This document shows, in pieces, positions 18,277 through 26,879 of a stretch of DNA of 64,000 bases; the stretch's first letter is position 1; each line of letters opens with the position of its first letter. The notes beneath the pieces are model-generated. The model had not been told where the DNA came from, made no database searches, and worked only from the letters and a program-made list of their open reading frames with translations. Source of the DNA: JAJEDW01 sp963555775 (GTDB taxonomy: Bacteria > Acidobacteriota > Terriglobia > 20CM-2-55-15). Made by a program: the position numbers and the translations under genes. Where the stretch lies: positions 248,001 through 312,000 of the forward strand of contig CAUVWY020000010.1 in assembly GCA_963555775.3 (NCBI GenBank), in the 5' to 3' direction.

Positions 18277-19787
18277 TGCCCCACGCCCGGTCCCAGCATT
18301 AGCGTCACGATGGGGACGTTCAGCAGGCCCAGAACAATCGTGCCGAAGGCCAGTATCAGCGTGGGTACGAGCGTGTCAGCGGGCATGTCGGTCGCCTTAC
18401 GCACGCTGGTGGCAGACGTGTTCTCGACGGCCCCCGAATAGTTTGTCTCGCCAATCTCGCCGGGCAGATCGCGCAGGTAAACACGTTCGAGAATGCGCAC
18501 CATATAGGCGAGCGTGAAGAGGCCGCTCAGCAACACCACCACGGCCACCGGCCACAGGCCCAACTCGATGCCGGCCTGGGCCAGATACAGCTTGCTGAAG
18601 AAACCCGCCGTCGGGGGCACGCCGACCATCGAGATCGCACCGAGGGTGAACGCCAGCATCGTCAACGGCATGACGCGCGCCAGTCCCGCCATGCGATCGA
18701 TATTGAATTGCGAGGTGCGGTAACCGACGCCTGAAGCGGCCAGAAACAGCGCCGCCTTCATGACCGAATGCGCCATGACGTGGAACAGGGCCGCGGTCGC
18801 CGCCAGGGGACTCGCCAACCCGATGCCCGTGGCAATAAATCCCATTTGGCTGATGCTGCTGTACGCCAGAATCCGCCGCAGATCCGTTTGAGCCATCGCG
18901 GCGGCGCCACCCAGAAGCGCCCCGGCGAGACCCAACGCCACCAGCAAGGTCGCCACCGGTGTCGCATCTCTCAGATAACCCTCCGGAAATACGCTCAGAA
19001 ACATCCGGAGCATCGCGTAGGCGGCCACCTTGGTGGAAATGGGCGCGATCAGGGTCGTCACCGATGACGGCGCAAAGTTATAGGAATCGGGGAGCCACCA
19101 GTGCAAAGGCACAAGGGCCATCTTGACGCCGAGGCCGGCAAAGATCAGTGCCGCTCCGGCCAGAACCATGGGCGAGTCGATCATGGCGGGCAGCCGCGAT
19201 GCCATATCCGCCATATTGAGGGTGCCGGTCGAAAAATACAGATAGCCGACGCCCAGCATGTAAAGTGCGCCCGCCGCGGTTCCCACGATAAGGTACCGGA
19301 ACGACGCGATCATGGCCTGGCGCCCGCCCATGAAGATAAGGCCGTATGTGGCGAGCGACGAGATCTCCAGAAAGACAAAGAGGTTGAAGAGGTCCCCGGT
19401 AACGACAATGCCCAGCAAGCCGGTCAACATCATGAGGACGGTTCCGTAAAACGGGCCCATTCGGCGCCCCATCTCGCGTCGGGCCATGCGGCGCGTCCCC
19501 ACCAGGACCAGCAACGCGACAACGGACACGACCGTGGCGACGAAGGCGGACACACCGTCCACGACGTATTCGATCCCAACGGGTGGTTGCCAGCCTCCCA
19601 GCGCGTAGCGCAACTCGCCCCCACCGGCGACGACCATCAGCGACCGCACCGACGCGGCCGCCGAAGCCGCAACGGCAAGTATCGTGAGTGGGAAAGCCGT
19701 CCTGGGACGCACCAGTCCGGCAAGCGTCACCACGAATGCCATTGTCATGAGCGGTAGGACAATGAGAATGGGAAGGTGGGTGATCAC
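18273..19787 (-). CDS. mrpD: MrpD-type Na+/H+ antiporter subunit (first copy)
   Basis: The 504-residue membrane protein has the ion-channel motifs DLFNLFVFLEISSLATYGLIF, KMALVPLHWWLPDSYNFAPSSV and FHVMAHSVMKAALFLAASG (landmarks). It lies directly after mrpC, the classic order, so it is the best candidate for the orthologous MrpD. The start overlaps the mrpC stop by four bases. Together with its two paralogues it gives three putative ion channels in this complex. Confidence 0.92.
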   Translation of the reverse strand: MITHLPILIVLPLMTMAFVVTLAGLVRPRTAFPLTILAVAASAAASVRSLMVVAGGGELRYALGGWQPPVGIEYVVDGVSAFVATVVSVVALLVLVGTRRMARREMGRRMGPFYGTVLMMLTGLLGIVVTGDLFNLFVFLEISSLATYGLIFMGGRQAMIASFRYLIVGTAAGALYMLGVGYLYFSTGTLNMADMASRLPAMIDSPMVLAGAALIFAGLGVKMALVPLHWWLPDSYNFAPSSVTTLIAPISTKVAAYAMLRMFLSVFPEGYLRDATPVATLLVALGLAGALLGGAAAMAQTDLRRILAYSSISQMGFIATGIGLASPLAATAALFHVMAHSVMKAALFLAASGVGYRTSQFNIDRMAGLARVMPLTMLAFTLGAISMVGVPPTAGFFSKLYLAQAGIELGLWPVAVVVLLSGLFTLAYMVRILERVYLRDLPGEIGETNYSGAVENTSATSVRKATDMPADTLVPTLILAFGTIVLGLLNVPIVTLMLGPGVGQ

Positions 19788-20155
19788 AACCGTCTGTCGT
19801 GCTCCAATATCTCTCGCTCATCCAACGTGCCGTATTCCCTCGAAATGCGTACGATGAACGCGAGCGCCAGACCAACGGTCGCCGCGGACACGACGATCGC
19901 GGTCAGCATCAGGACATGCGGCAAGGGATTCACGTACAGCGACGGATCCGCCGGGCGGTCTTCCAATAGAATGGGAATCGTGGCGCCGATCTTCTGACTG
20001 CCCGCGATGAAGAAGATGATGATTCCGCTCTGAAACACATTCAGTCCGATCAGCTTCTTCACAAGGCTCCGCTTGACCAGCATGCCGTACAGGCCAATCA
20101 CCATCAAAACCGCCGTGGCCCAGTAGGGATAGCGGGCGAACAGTTCATCCACCAT
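19784..20155 (-). CDS. mrpC: Na+/H+ antiporter subunit MrpC/MnhC (NuoK-like)
   Basis: The 123-residue protein has three transmembrane helices and NuoK-like features: VIGLYGMLVKRSLVKKLIGLNVFQSGIIIFFI and PLPHVLMLTAIVVSAATVGLALAFIVRI (landmarks). ATG 20155 has AGGAG eight bases upstream; GTG codons further up are in frame but less favoured. It overlaps the end of mrpB by 11 bases. It is part of the membrane arm that couples Na+ export to H+ import. Confidence 0.92.
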   Translation of the reverse strand: MVDELFARYPYWATAVLMVIGLYGMLVKRSLVKKLIGLNVFQSGIIIFFIAGSQKIGATIPILLEDRPADPSLYVNPLPHVLMLTAIVVSAATVGLALAFIVRISREYGTLDEREILEHDRRL

Positions 20156-20609
20156 CGGGGTCACTCCTTTCGACACCGATCAGATAGTCGAACATCGCAC
20201 CGAGAACGCCCATCACGCCCATCATCACGCCGATCTCGATCAGCAGAATGCCGATACTTCGAACCGTCACCTGCCCGAATACGATCCCGTCCCGGTTGGG
20301 CACGGGCAGCCGGTCATAGTTCAGAAACTCTCCACCGAAAAACAGCGGGATCAAACCTGTGAGTACGTACAACGTCAAGCCGGCGACCGCGAGCACGATG
20401 AGACCGCGTGTGGAGACGATCCGCAGTTCCGGTCCCAGTGACAGCCGCGAAAGAATCACCGCCGCGGCAAGGACGGCGCCCGCCTGGAAGCCGCCTCCCG
20501 GACCCGCTTCGCCGTGCACCAGAACGTAAAACCCGAACAGAATGATGAACGGAATCATCAGGACGCGGGCGATGAAGTGCAGGATGATGCTCGAGTGCGG
20601 ATCAGTCAC
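20145..20609 (-). CDS. mrpB: Na+/H+ antiporter subunit MrpB/MnhB
   Basis: This 154-residue protein has four hydrophobic segments. The hallmark GEAGPGGGFQAGAVLAAAVIL is the MnhB-domain signature, followed by GLIVLAVAGLTLYVLTGLIP. It overlaps both neighbours by a few bases. In the Mrp complex it packs against the MrpA C-terminal domains, which here are encoded by the two preceding small genes. Confidence 0.92.
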   Translation of the reverse strand: MTDPHSSIILHFIARVLMIPFIILFGFYVLVHGEAGPGGGFQAGAVLAAAVILSRLSLGPELRIVSTRGLIVLAVAGLTLYVLTGLIPLFFGGEFLNYDRLPVPNRDGIVFGQVTVRSIGILLIEIGVMMGVMGVLGAMFDYLIGVERSDPDGG

Positions 20610-20880
20610 GCTTGCCTTCCCGCATCAACACCAGCAGCAACGCAATGACAGCCGTGAAGATCACGGCTGTCTCACCCAACGTGTCGTACGCTCGATAGTC
20701 GGCCAACACTGCCGTCACGATGTTGGGAACGCCGATCTCCTCTTCGCTATGTTCGATGTAATAGGGCGACAGATATTCGTTGGCCGGCGAATCCGCGCTC
20801 CCATGCGGCGGCAACGCGCCGGTCACATAGATAATGAGTGCGGCAAACACCGCCATCGTGAGGTACGTGAGGGCCCTCAA
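20602..20880 (-). CDS. MbhE-like subunit (equivalent of part of MrpA C-terminus)
   Basis: The 92-residue protein has an N-terminal helix (LTYLTMAVFAALIIYVTGALPP), a soluble loop with ANEYLSPYYIEHSEEEIGVPNIVTAVLADYRAYDTLGE, and a C-terminal helix. The sequence VPNIVTAVLADYRAYDTLGE is the signature of the MbhE/MrpA C-terminal domain. In canonical Mrp systems this is fused to MrpA; here it is a stand-alone gene, as in Mbh hydrogenase and some archaeal or thermophile Mrp clusters. Confidence 0.87.
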   Translation of the reverse strand: MRALTYLTMAVFAALIIYVTGALPPHGSADSPANEYLSPYYIEHSEEEIGVPNIVTAVLADYRAYDTLGETAVIFTAVIALLLVLMREGKRD

Positions 20881-21122
20881 TCGACCGACCCCCGGCCTAC
20901 CGCGGAAATACCGGCGACAAACAAGACGCCCGTCACGCCGGCGCCCAGGACCACTTCGGTAAAGGCGACATCCACGGCCCCCATCACTGAAAGCAGCAAC
21001 GCCGTAAATAAACTGAACACGCCCAGTGCCACCACTGAGGCCAGAAGGTCGCGCATCTCAAGTGCAACGATGGCGGTGAAGACCAGCAAGCCATACAGCG
21101 CCAGTTCCAGTACCCAGACCAT
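20877..21122 (-). CDS. DUF4040/MbhD-like subunit (equivalent of part of MrpA C-terminus)
   Basis: The 81-residue protein has three hydrophobic stretches and the MbhD/DUF4040 pattern DLLASVVALGVFSLFTALLL and AVDVAFTEVVLGAGVTGVLF. ATG 21122 was chosen; a longer frame would run into mrpG. It is the other half of the split MrpA C-terminal region. It overlaps the next gene by four bases and starts three bases from the mrpG stop. Confidence 0.87.
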   Translation of the reverse strand: MVWVLELALYGLLVFTAIVALEMRDLLASVVALGVFSLFTALLLSVMGAVDVAFTEVVLGAGVTGVLFVAGISAVGRGSVD

Positions 21123-21124
21123 AT

Positions 21125-21460
21125 CTAACCTGTCCTGTTCATGCCGGCCCCATGGGATTCCCGTCCCGGGGCCCGTGTCCACGGCTGTTCACCGAGGCGC
21201 GCCGCGGCCCGGGCCAGCAGATGAGCCGACGCCGGACCCGAGAACTGGATGAAAACAGCGGCCATCAACAGTTTCACCAGAACGAATCCGGCGCCGGTGT
21301 TCAGAGCCAGCCCCAGCATCACCAGAGTCAACCCCAGCGTTTCGGTCTTGGACACGGCATGCAGCCTGGAATAGAAATCCGGAAGACGGAGCAGGCCGAT
21401 GGCAGTGACGGCCATGAAAGCCACACCCGTCCATAACAGGATAACTCCAAGAATAATCAC
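21125..21460 (-). CDS. mrpG: Na+/H+ antiporter subunit MrpG/MnhG
   Basis: The 111-residue protein has three helices and the MnhG signature FMAVTAIGLLRLPDFYSRLHA followed by KTETLGLTLVMLGLAL. The C-terminal about 30 residues are polar and less conserved. It overlaps mrpF by four bases. Confidence 0.93.
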   Translation of the reverse strand: MIILGVILLWTGVAFMAVTAIGLLRLPDFYSRLHAVSKTETLGLTLVMLGLALNTGAGFVLVKLLMAAVFIQFSGPASAHLLARAAARLGEQPWTRAPGRESHGAGMNRTG

Positions 21461-21717
21461 TGGCGTCTCCCCTGCGATTCCAGATATCTGGCAATGGCGA
21501 CGGTTCCGATGAAATTCAGCAACGCGTATGCGATGGCCAGATCGACGAACATTTCGGGCCGTTCGAAGATGAAACCGACGACGGCGATCAGCACGATGTT
21601 GGTTGTTCCAATGACGCTTGCGGCCAGCATACGGTCGAACAAGGTCGGTCCGGCGATCACGCGATAAAAATTCACGATTGTCACGCCCATCAGAGTCACT
21701 GCCACGGCCACGAACAT
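21457..21717 (-). CDS. mrpF: Na+/H+ antiporter subunit MrpF/MnhF
   Basis: The 86-residue, three-helix protein has the MnhF motifs NFYRVIAGPTLFDRMLA and FVDLAIAYALLNFIGTVAIARYL (landmarks). A six-base gap separates it from mrpE and its stop overlaps the mrpG start. Confidence 0.93.
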   Translation of the reverse strand: MFVAVAVTLMGVTIVNFYRVIAGPTLFDRMLAASVIGTTNIVLIAVVGFIFERPEMFVDLAIAYALLNFIGTVAIARYLESQGRRQ

Positions 21718-21723
21718 GCGCCC

Positions 21724-22353
21724 TCAGTCCTCCCCGTAGAACCAGTCCACGTCGTCCAGCGTATGGACCACGGATCGCGCCCGAACCGACACGGGCGTAC
21801 CGAAGACTTCGCCAACCCTGCGGGGCATCTCGCCCTTGATCAGGCCCTGCGCCGCACCGGGATAGAGGGAGTGCACCAGAAAGCGCCCGTCATGGACGTC
21901 AACGGTGATCGTCCCCGGTGTCAGGGTGATGGAGTGGGCGAGGAGCACCTGCGCGGGTTCCATCTTGAGCGGCGTCTCGAATTCGACGAGACGGGGTGAA
22001 ATCGGCATCCGGGGGTGCAGTACCATATACGCGACTTCAAGGTTGGAACGCACGATCTGGTAGGCCAGGTACGGCAGGTACAATGAAAATCTGAACAGAC
22101 TCGAAAACAGCCAGCGAACCGTGGTGGGGAAGGGTTGAAACTCCTTGGTCCGGGACGACCCCAGCAGGTCTCTTGTCATCGCGACCGTCAATATCGAACT
22201 CACGGCGCCGAGCACCAGGAACTGCACTTCGAAGTGTCCCGACAACAAAAGCCAGAAGACGAACAGGACCACCGAGCGGACAACCCATAGAAAGCCCGGA
22301 TGCTCCCACCCACGACGGGCAGAATTTTCGATCCGCTTCTCGTTTGTTGTCAT
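21724..22353 (-). CDS. mrpE: Na+/H+ antiporter subunit MrpE/MnhE, first gene of the operon
   Basis: The 209-residue protein has two N-terminal helices (SVVLFVFWLLLSG and VQFLVLGAVSSILTVAMTRD), then the MnhE pattern LPYLAYQIVRSNLEVAYMVL and HSITLTPGTITVDVHDGRFLVHSL (landmarks). It is longer than usual at both ends. Being first, it is preceded by the operon promoter, which I could not pinpoint. Transcription of all ten genes as one unit is likely because every gap is six bases or less. Confidence 0.92.
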   Translation of the reverse strand: MTTNEKRIENSARRGWEHPGFLWVVRSVVLFVFWLLLSGHFEVQFLVLGAVSSILTVAMTRDLLGSSRTKEFQPFPTTVRWLFSSLFRFSLYLPYLAYQIVRSNLEVAYMVLHPRMPISPRLVEFETPLKMEPAQVLLAHSITLTPGTITVDVHDGRFLVHSLYPGAAQGLIKGEMPRRVGEVFGTPVSVRARSVVHTLDDVDWFYGED

Positions 22354-22906
22354 CGTGGGAAAATCGGCAGGCCCGTGCCCACCGGCAAGAGAAAGCGACT
22401 GAAGCCCTCTTGATTTCGGTCCCTACGGCGCATCGAGCCGAACCCTTGTTGGCGCGCCCGGAATAGTCCCGTCATCCACTGCCCCTGTCGAGGTGCGACT
22501 CCCACCAGGAAGCTTCGGAAATGAGCGATATTCAACGATGGTCAGCGTACGCGGAGGCGCAAGGCGTGTCAAGGCGGCAACCGGGAAACGATCGGCAAAA
22601 AACGGTCCAAAAAAAAGAGACGGAGGAGCGTTACGGCTCGCGTCCCGCCAGCGGACAGGGACAGGCTGCCGTGGAACCGGGAAACCCACGTGCCGGTGGG
22701 AAGCGTCCCCGAAACCGCGGCTCGTATCGCGGTCGGTTCGGCCCAGTCCCGCTTCGCGATTCCGGTGTCCGTCCGATAATCGGCAAATAAGCTGTTCCCG
22801 CCTCCGGACGCTCAGTATAATTCCCTCTGTGACTTGGCGTTTCCGCATATTTTTATAGACGGAACTCTCGCTTCTTCATGGGGATACAGCGAATCCAGGA
22901 CAACGC
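22354..22906. other. Divergent intergenic region, 553 bases
   Basis: No gene is supported. A plus-strand frame at 22521-22790 is rich in Arg, Gly and Gln, has no hydrophobic core, and overlaps equally open frames, so I leave it out. A perfect TATAAT lies at 22816-22821. Regulatory sites for the Mrp operon (minus) and the DUF1592 operon (plus) must lie here. Confidence 0.45.
22793..22821 (+). promoter_or_regulatory. Possible promoter of the DUF1592-DUF1552-ankyrin operon
   Basis: A consensus TATAAT -10 box at 22816-22821 lies 85 bases before the ATG at 22907. The -35 position 17 bases upstream (22793-22798, TGTTCC) is weak, so an activator or other sigma factor would be needed. Confidence 0.35.
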
Positions 22907-25453
22907 ATGAAATCGACAATGGGGATTTCGATCGGCCTGATCGCCACTGTGTTTGCAACGGGGGGCACGGCGGCGGTTGAGGCGGCTGAACCTCAAGCGG
23001 AGCAAACCGCCGCCGAGGAGTTGCTGGATACCTATTGCCTGACCTGCCATTCAACCGACGGGATGGCGCGTGGAAACGTCCCGATTGCCCTGGATTCGCT
23101 CGACATCACCGATGTGGGGTCCGACGCCGGCGACTGGGAAAAGGTGGTCCGTAAAATGCGGGCCGGCATGATGCCTCCAGCCGGATTGAGGCAGCCGGAT
23201 GAGGACTCTCACGAGAGTTTCGTGAGCTTCCTCGAAGGCGAACTCGACCGTGCTGCCGCGCTGAATCCCAACCCGGGCCGCACCGAACCCCTGCACCGCC
23301 TGAATCGCGCCGAATATCGGAACGCCATCCGCGATCTGCTGGGTCTGGAAGTCGATGTTGACACATTGCTTCCCGCCGACGATGCCAGCTACGGTTTCGA
23401 CAACATCGCCGGTGTCTTGCGGATGTCGCCCACGTTGATGGAGCGATATCTCGCGGCGGCTCAACAAATCAGCCGCATGGCCGTGGGAAGCGCGCCGCGT
23501 TTTCCGGACATCGACTATTTTCGCGTCGCGGACGACCTGTTGCAGGACACGCACCTGACCGATATGCCGCTCGGGACGCGCGGCGGAACCCGAATCCGGT
23601 ACACGTTTCCGATGGATGCCGTGTACACGATTCGCGTTGAACTGACCCGCGATCTGAACGAGTCCCTGCCCTTCTACGCTGAACCCCAACACCTTGAAGT
23701 CGCGATCGACGGCGAACGAGTCCAGGTATTCACGATCGAAGGTGTCCGGGAACCGGTGCCGGAACCCGAGCCGGTTGAGGCCCGCGCCGTTCCAGTCGAT
23801 GCGGACGACGAAACCGCCGAACCGGCGGCCCCGCCGCGCCCGCAGATCAGTCAGATTTCAGGCCGGGGACCACGCCTCAGCCGTGAAGAACGCGCCATCC
23901 ACAATCGTATCGATCGGGACTGGGAAGTACGTGTCCCCGTGCGGGCGGGCACACGCGACGTTGAAATCGCTTTCATCAAGATCACGTCCGCTCTAAACGA
24001 AACGGCGCGGTTGCCGTTCCTGCGGCCCTACCCGGCCGGCGTCAACATTCCCGAAACACGGATGGGCAACTACCTGCGCGGTGTCGAAATCAGCGGTCCT
24101 TACAACGCGACAGGTCCTGGAAACCCCGCATGGCGGCAAAACATCTTCGTTTGCCGGCCCCGGGATAACGGTTCCGCCGCCGAAGAAACCGCCTGTGCAG
24201 AGACCATCCTGTCGATGCTGGCACGGCGCGCCTACCGGCGTCCGGTGACCGATGAGGATCTGACGCCGCTCGTGGACTTCTTCCGGGAGGGTCGGAACGA
24301 AGGCAGCTTCGACGACGGTATCGAACGTGGAATCCGTCGGCTGCTGGTCAGTCCCGAGTTTCTTTTCCGTGTGACACCCGATCCCAGTGAACTCGCCGCG
24401 GACACGCCCTATGAGATCGACGCCTTCGAACTCGCTTCGAGACTGTCCTTCTTTCTGTGGAGCAGTATCCCTGACGACGAACTCCTGAATGCCGCCGAAA
24501 CCGGTCGTCTGCGTGACCCGGACATTCTTGAACAACAGGTTCGGCGGATGATCGGCGACGAGCGGTTCAGCGCCTTCGTCGAGAACTTTGCCGGCCAGTG
24601 GCTCTTCCTTCGCAATCTGGAAGCCACGGTGCCGGTACAGAGCGTGTTTCCGGACTTCGACGACACATTGCGGCAGGCGTTTCGACGCGAGACAGAGTTG
24701 TTTTTTGAGAGCATTGTGCGCGAAGACCGCGGTGCCTTCGAACTGCTCGACGCCAGCTATTCCTTCCTGAACGAGCGCCTCGCCACGCACTACGGCATCC
24801 CGAACGTCAAAGGCAGCCACTTCAGGCGAGTCCAGTTCGAAGAGGGCAGCGTGCGAGGCGGGCTTTTGGGACACGGGAGCATCCTGACGGTCACGTCGTA
24901 CCCGAACCGTACGTCGCCGGTCGTTCGTGGGAAATGGATTCTCGAGAACATCTTTGGAGCACCGCCGCCGGACCCGCCTCCAAACGTGCCCGAGTTGGAA
25001 ACGGTCGATTCGGGTGGAACCGTTCTTTCCATGCGTGACCGCATGGAGCAGCATCGGGCGAATCCGGTGTGTGCGGGTTGTCACGCGATGATGGATCCCC
25101 TCGGCCTCGCCCTCGAGAATTTCGACGCGGTCGGCAAGTGGCGGACGCTTGGAGAGTCCGGGCAACCCATCGACGCAACGGGCGCCTTGCCGGACGGTGC
25201 GCCGTTCGACGGTGCCGACGGCCTGCGTCAGGCGCTTTTATCATCGGACCTGTTCGCCGTCACCCTGGCCGAAAAGATGCTGACCTATGCCCTGGGCCGG
25301 GGCCTGGAGTATTATGACCAACCCGCCGTACGCAAGATCGTTGCCGAAGCCGCTCTGAACGACTACCGGTTGTCGTCGCTGATCACCGGTGTCGCGGCCA
25401 GCGTCCCGTTTCGGATGCGCACGACGGCATCGGCATACTCGGCGGAGGAATAA
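22907..25453 (+). CDS. DUF1592 domain protein with cytochrome c motifs (complete)
   Basis: The 848-residue exported protein has a signal peptide (residues 1-27) and a heme motif CLTCH at residues 44-48. A DUF1587 region follows (LHRLNRAEYRNAIRDLLGLE), then a beta-rich segment with a Pro/Glu linker near residues 280-310, DUF1595 (ARRAYRRPVTDEDLTP), DUF1592 (ASRLSFFLWSSIPDDELL), DUF1588 with a second CAGCH motif (CAGCHAMMDPLGLALENFD) and DUF1585 at the end. This is the full family architecture, found in Planctomycetes, Verrucomicrobia and Acidobacteria, always beside DUF1552. Two heme sites suggest electron transfer; substrate unknown. It is the first gene of a three-gene unit. Confidence 0.9.
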   Translation: MKSTMGISIGLIATVFATGGTAAVEAAEPQAEQTAAEELLDTYCLTCHSTDGMARGNVPIALDSLDITDVGSDAGDWEKVVRKMRAGMMPPAGLRQPDEDSHESFVSFLEGELDRAAALNPNPGRTEPLHRLNRAEYRNAIRDLLGLEVDVDTLLPADDASYGFDNIAGVLRMSPTLMERYLAAAQQISRMAVGSAPRFPDIDYFRVADDLLQDTHLTDMPLGTRGGTRIRYTFPMDAVYTIRVELTRDLNESLPFYAEPQHLEVAIDGERVQVFTIEGVREPVPEPEPVEARAVPVDADDETAEPAAPPRPQISQISGRGPRLSREERAIHNRIDRDWEVRVPVRAGTRDVEIAFIKITSALNETARLPFLRPYPAGVNIPETRMGNYLRGVEISGPYNATGPGNPAWRQNIFVCRPRDNGSAAEETACAETILSMLARRAYRRPVTDEDLTPLVDFFREGRNEGSFDDGIERGIRRLLVSPEFLFRVTPDPSELAADTPYEIDAFELASRLSFFLWSSIPDDELLNAAETGRLRDPDILEQQVRRMIGDERFSAFVENFAGQWLFLRNLEATVPVQSVFPDFDDTLRQAFRRETELFFESIVREDRGAFELLDASYSFLNERLATHYGIPNVKGSHFRRVQFEEGSVRGGLLGHGSILTVTSYPNRTSPVVRGKWILENIFGAPPPDPPPNVPELETVDSGGTVLSMRDRMEQHRANPVCAGCHAMMDPLGLALENFDAVGKWRTLGESGQPIDATGALPDGAPFDGADGLRQALLSSDLFAVTLAEKMLTYALGRGLEYYDQPAVRKIVAEAALNDYRLSSLITGVAASVPFRMRTTASAYSAEE

Positions 25454-25523
25454 TATCGGCGGAAGACGTCAACGCCTCAAGTGCTCGAAGAGGACGATTT
25501 CGGTAATAGGAGAAAACCGCACG

Positions 25524-26876
25524 ATGTTCGTTACCAGAAAATCGCTGTCCCGGCGGACGTTTCTTACGGGCGCCGGCGCCGCGGTGGCATTGCCGTTGCT
25601 GGATGCCATGGTCCCCGCCCTGTCGGCGGCGGCTCAAACGCCCGCGAATCCGCCTCAACGCCTCGGGTTTGTGTACATGCCCAACGGCGTGGCCAAGAAC
25701 TTTTCGGGAATCGATTACTGGACACCGCGCGGCGCCGGACGCGATTTCGAACTTTCGACGATTCTGAACCCCCTGGCCCCTTTCCGTGAGCGAATGCTCA
25801 TCATCAGCGGTCTGGCGCAGCATCAGGCCGATGCGTTCGGAGACGGCGCGAATGGTGACCACACGCGGGGCACCAGCAGTTGGTTAACCGGCGTTCATCC
25901 CAGACGCACCGAGGGGGCCGACGTGCGAAACGGCATTTCCGCCGACCAGATTGTCGCGGCGAAAATGGGGCGCGAGACGGCGCTGCCTTCGATGGAGTTG
26001 GCAATCGACCTCAACTTTCTGGGCGGGCAATGCGAAAACAGCTATAGCTGTGCGTACATGAACACCCTGGCATGGAGTAACCCGACCACTCCCCTGCCCA
26101 CCGAGAACAACCCCCGAATCGTGTTTGAACGGTTGTTCGGCGACGGGGGCACCCCCGGGCAACGGGCCGCGCAGGCCCGGGAAAACGGCAGCATTCTCGA
26201 TTCCGTTCTGGACGATCTGGATCGGCTGGATCGAACGCTCGGCGCGGGCGACCGGGTCCGGGTGGGCGAGTATCTGGATTCGGTACGGGAGGTGGAGAGG
26301 CGAATTCAGCGAGTCGACGGAAGCGAAGGAGCGGCCCTGCCCACGCTTGAACGCCCAAGAGGAATTCCCGAACAGTTTGGCGACCACGTCCGGCTGATGT
26401 ACGAATTGCAATGGCTTGCGTTTCAGGCCGACGTGACCCGCGTTGTCACCTTCATGCTCGGACGGGAACTCAACTTTCGCGTCTATCCGGAGATCGGAAT
26501 TACCGAAGGCCATCACGGTCTGTCGCACCACAACAATCTGCCCGAACAACTCGAGAAGTATTCAAGGCTGGGCGCGTATCAGGCCACGCTCTTCAGCGAG
26601 TTTCTGGCCAGGCTCGACGGCACGCCCGACGGCGACGGTTCGCTGCTGGATCATTCCCTGTTCCTTTTCGGCGCGGGCCTCAGCAACCCCAACGTCCATG
26701 CCCATTACGATCTTCCCCTCGCGGTCATCGGAGGAACGGGTCGGCTGGAAGGCGGCCGGCACCTGGTTCTCCGTGAGGAAACCCCGATGACCAACCTGCT
26801 TCTCAGCATGCTCGATCAGGTTGGCGCGAACGTTGAATCCCTCGGCGACAGCACCCGACGCCTGGAGTCGATGTAG
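25524..26876 (+). CDS. DUF1552 domain protein, Tat-exported
   Basis: The 450-residue protein starts with a Tat signal (SRRTFLTGAGAAVALPLLDA). It has the DUF1552 landmarks FVYMPNGVAKNFSGIDYW, ISGLAQHQADAFGDGANGDHTRG and ITEGHHGLSHHNN, and a C-terminal FLFGAGLSNPNVHAHYDLP. The His-rich segments resemble the sulfatase-like/DUF1501 fold. ATG 25524 is preceded by AGGAG. It is the constant partner of DUF1592 proteins and lies 70 bases behind one. Role unknown, presumably with its partner at the outer face of the cytoplasmic membrane. Confidence 0.9.
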   Translation: MFVTRKSLSRRTFLTGAGAAVALPLLDAMVPALSAAAQTPANPPQRLGFVYMPNGVAKNFSGIDYWTPRGAGRDFELSTILNPLAPFRERMLIISGLAQHQADAFGDGANGDHTRGTSSWLTGVHPRRTEGADVRNGISADQIVAAKMGRETALPSMELAIDLNFLGGQCENSYSCAYMNTLAWSNPTTPLPTENNPRIVFERLFGDGGTPGQRAAQARENGSILDSVLDDLDRLDRTLGAGDRVRVGEYLDSVREVERRIQRVDGSEGAALPTLERPRGIPEQFGDHVRLMYELQWLAFQADVTRVVTFMLGRELNFRVYPEIGITEGHHGLSHHNNLPEQLEKYSRLGAYQATLFSEFLARLDGTPDGDGSLLDHSLFLFGAGLSNPNVHAHYDLPLAVIGGTGRLEGGRHLVLREETPMTNLLLSMLDQVGANVESLGDSTRRLESM

Positions 26877-26879
26877 CCG

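Noticed and set aside
22521..22790. Possible 89-residue Arg/Gly/Gln-rich protein
   Set aside because: It has low complexity, no conserved segment and equally open competing frames, so it is probably non-coding.
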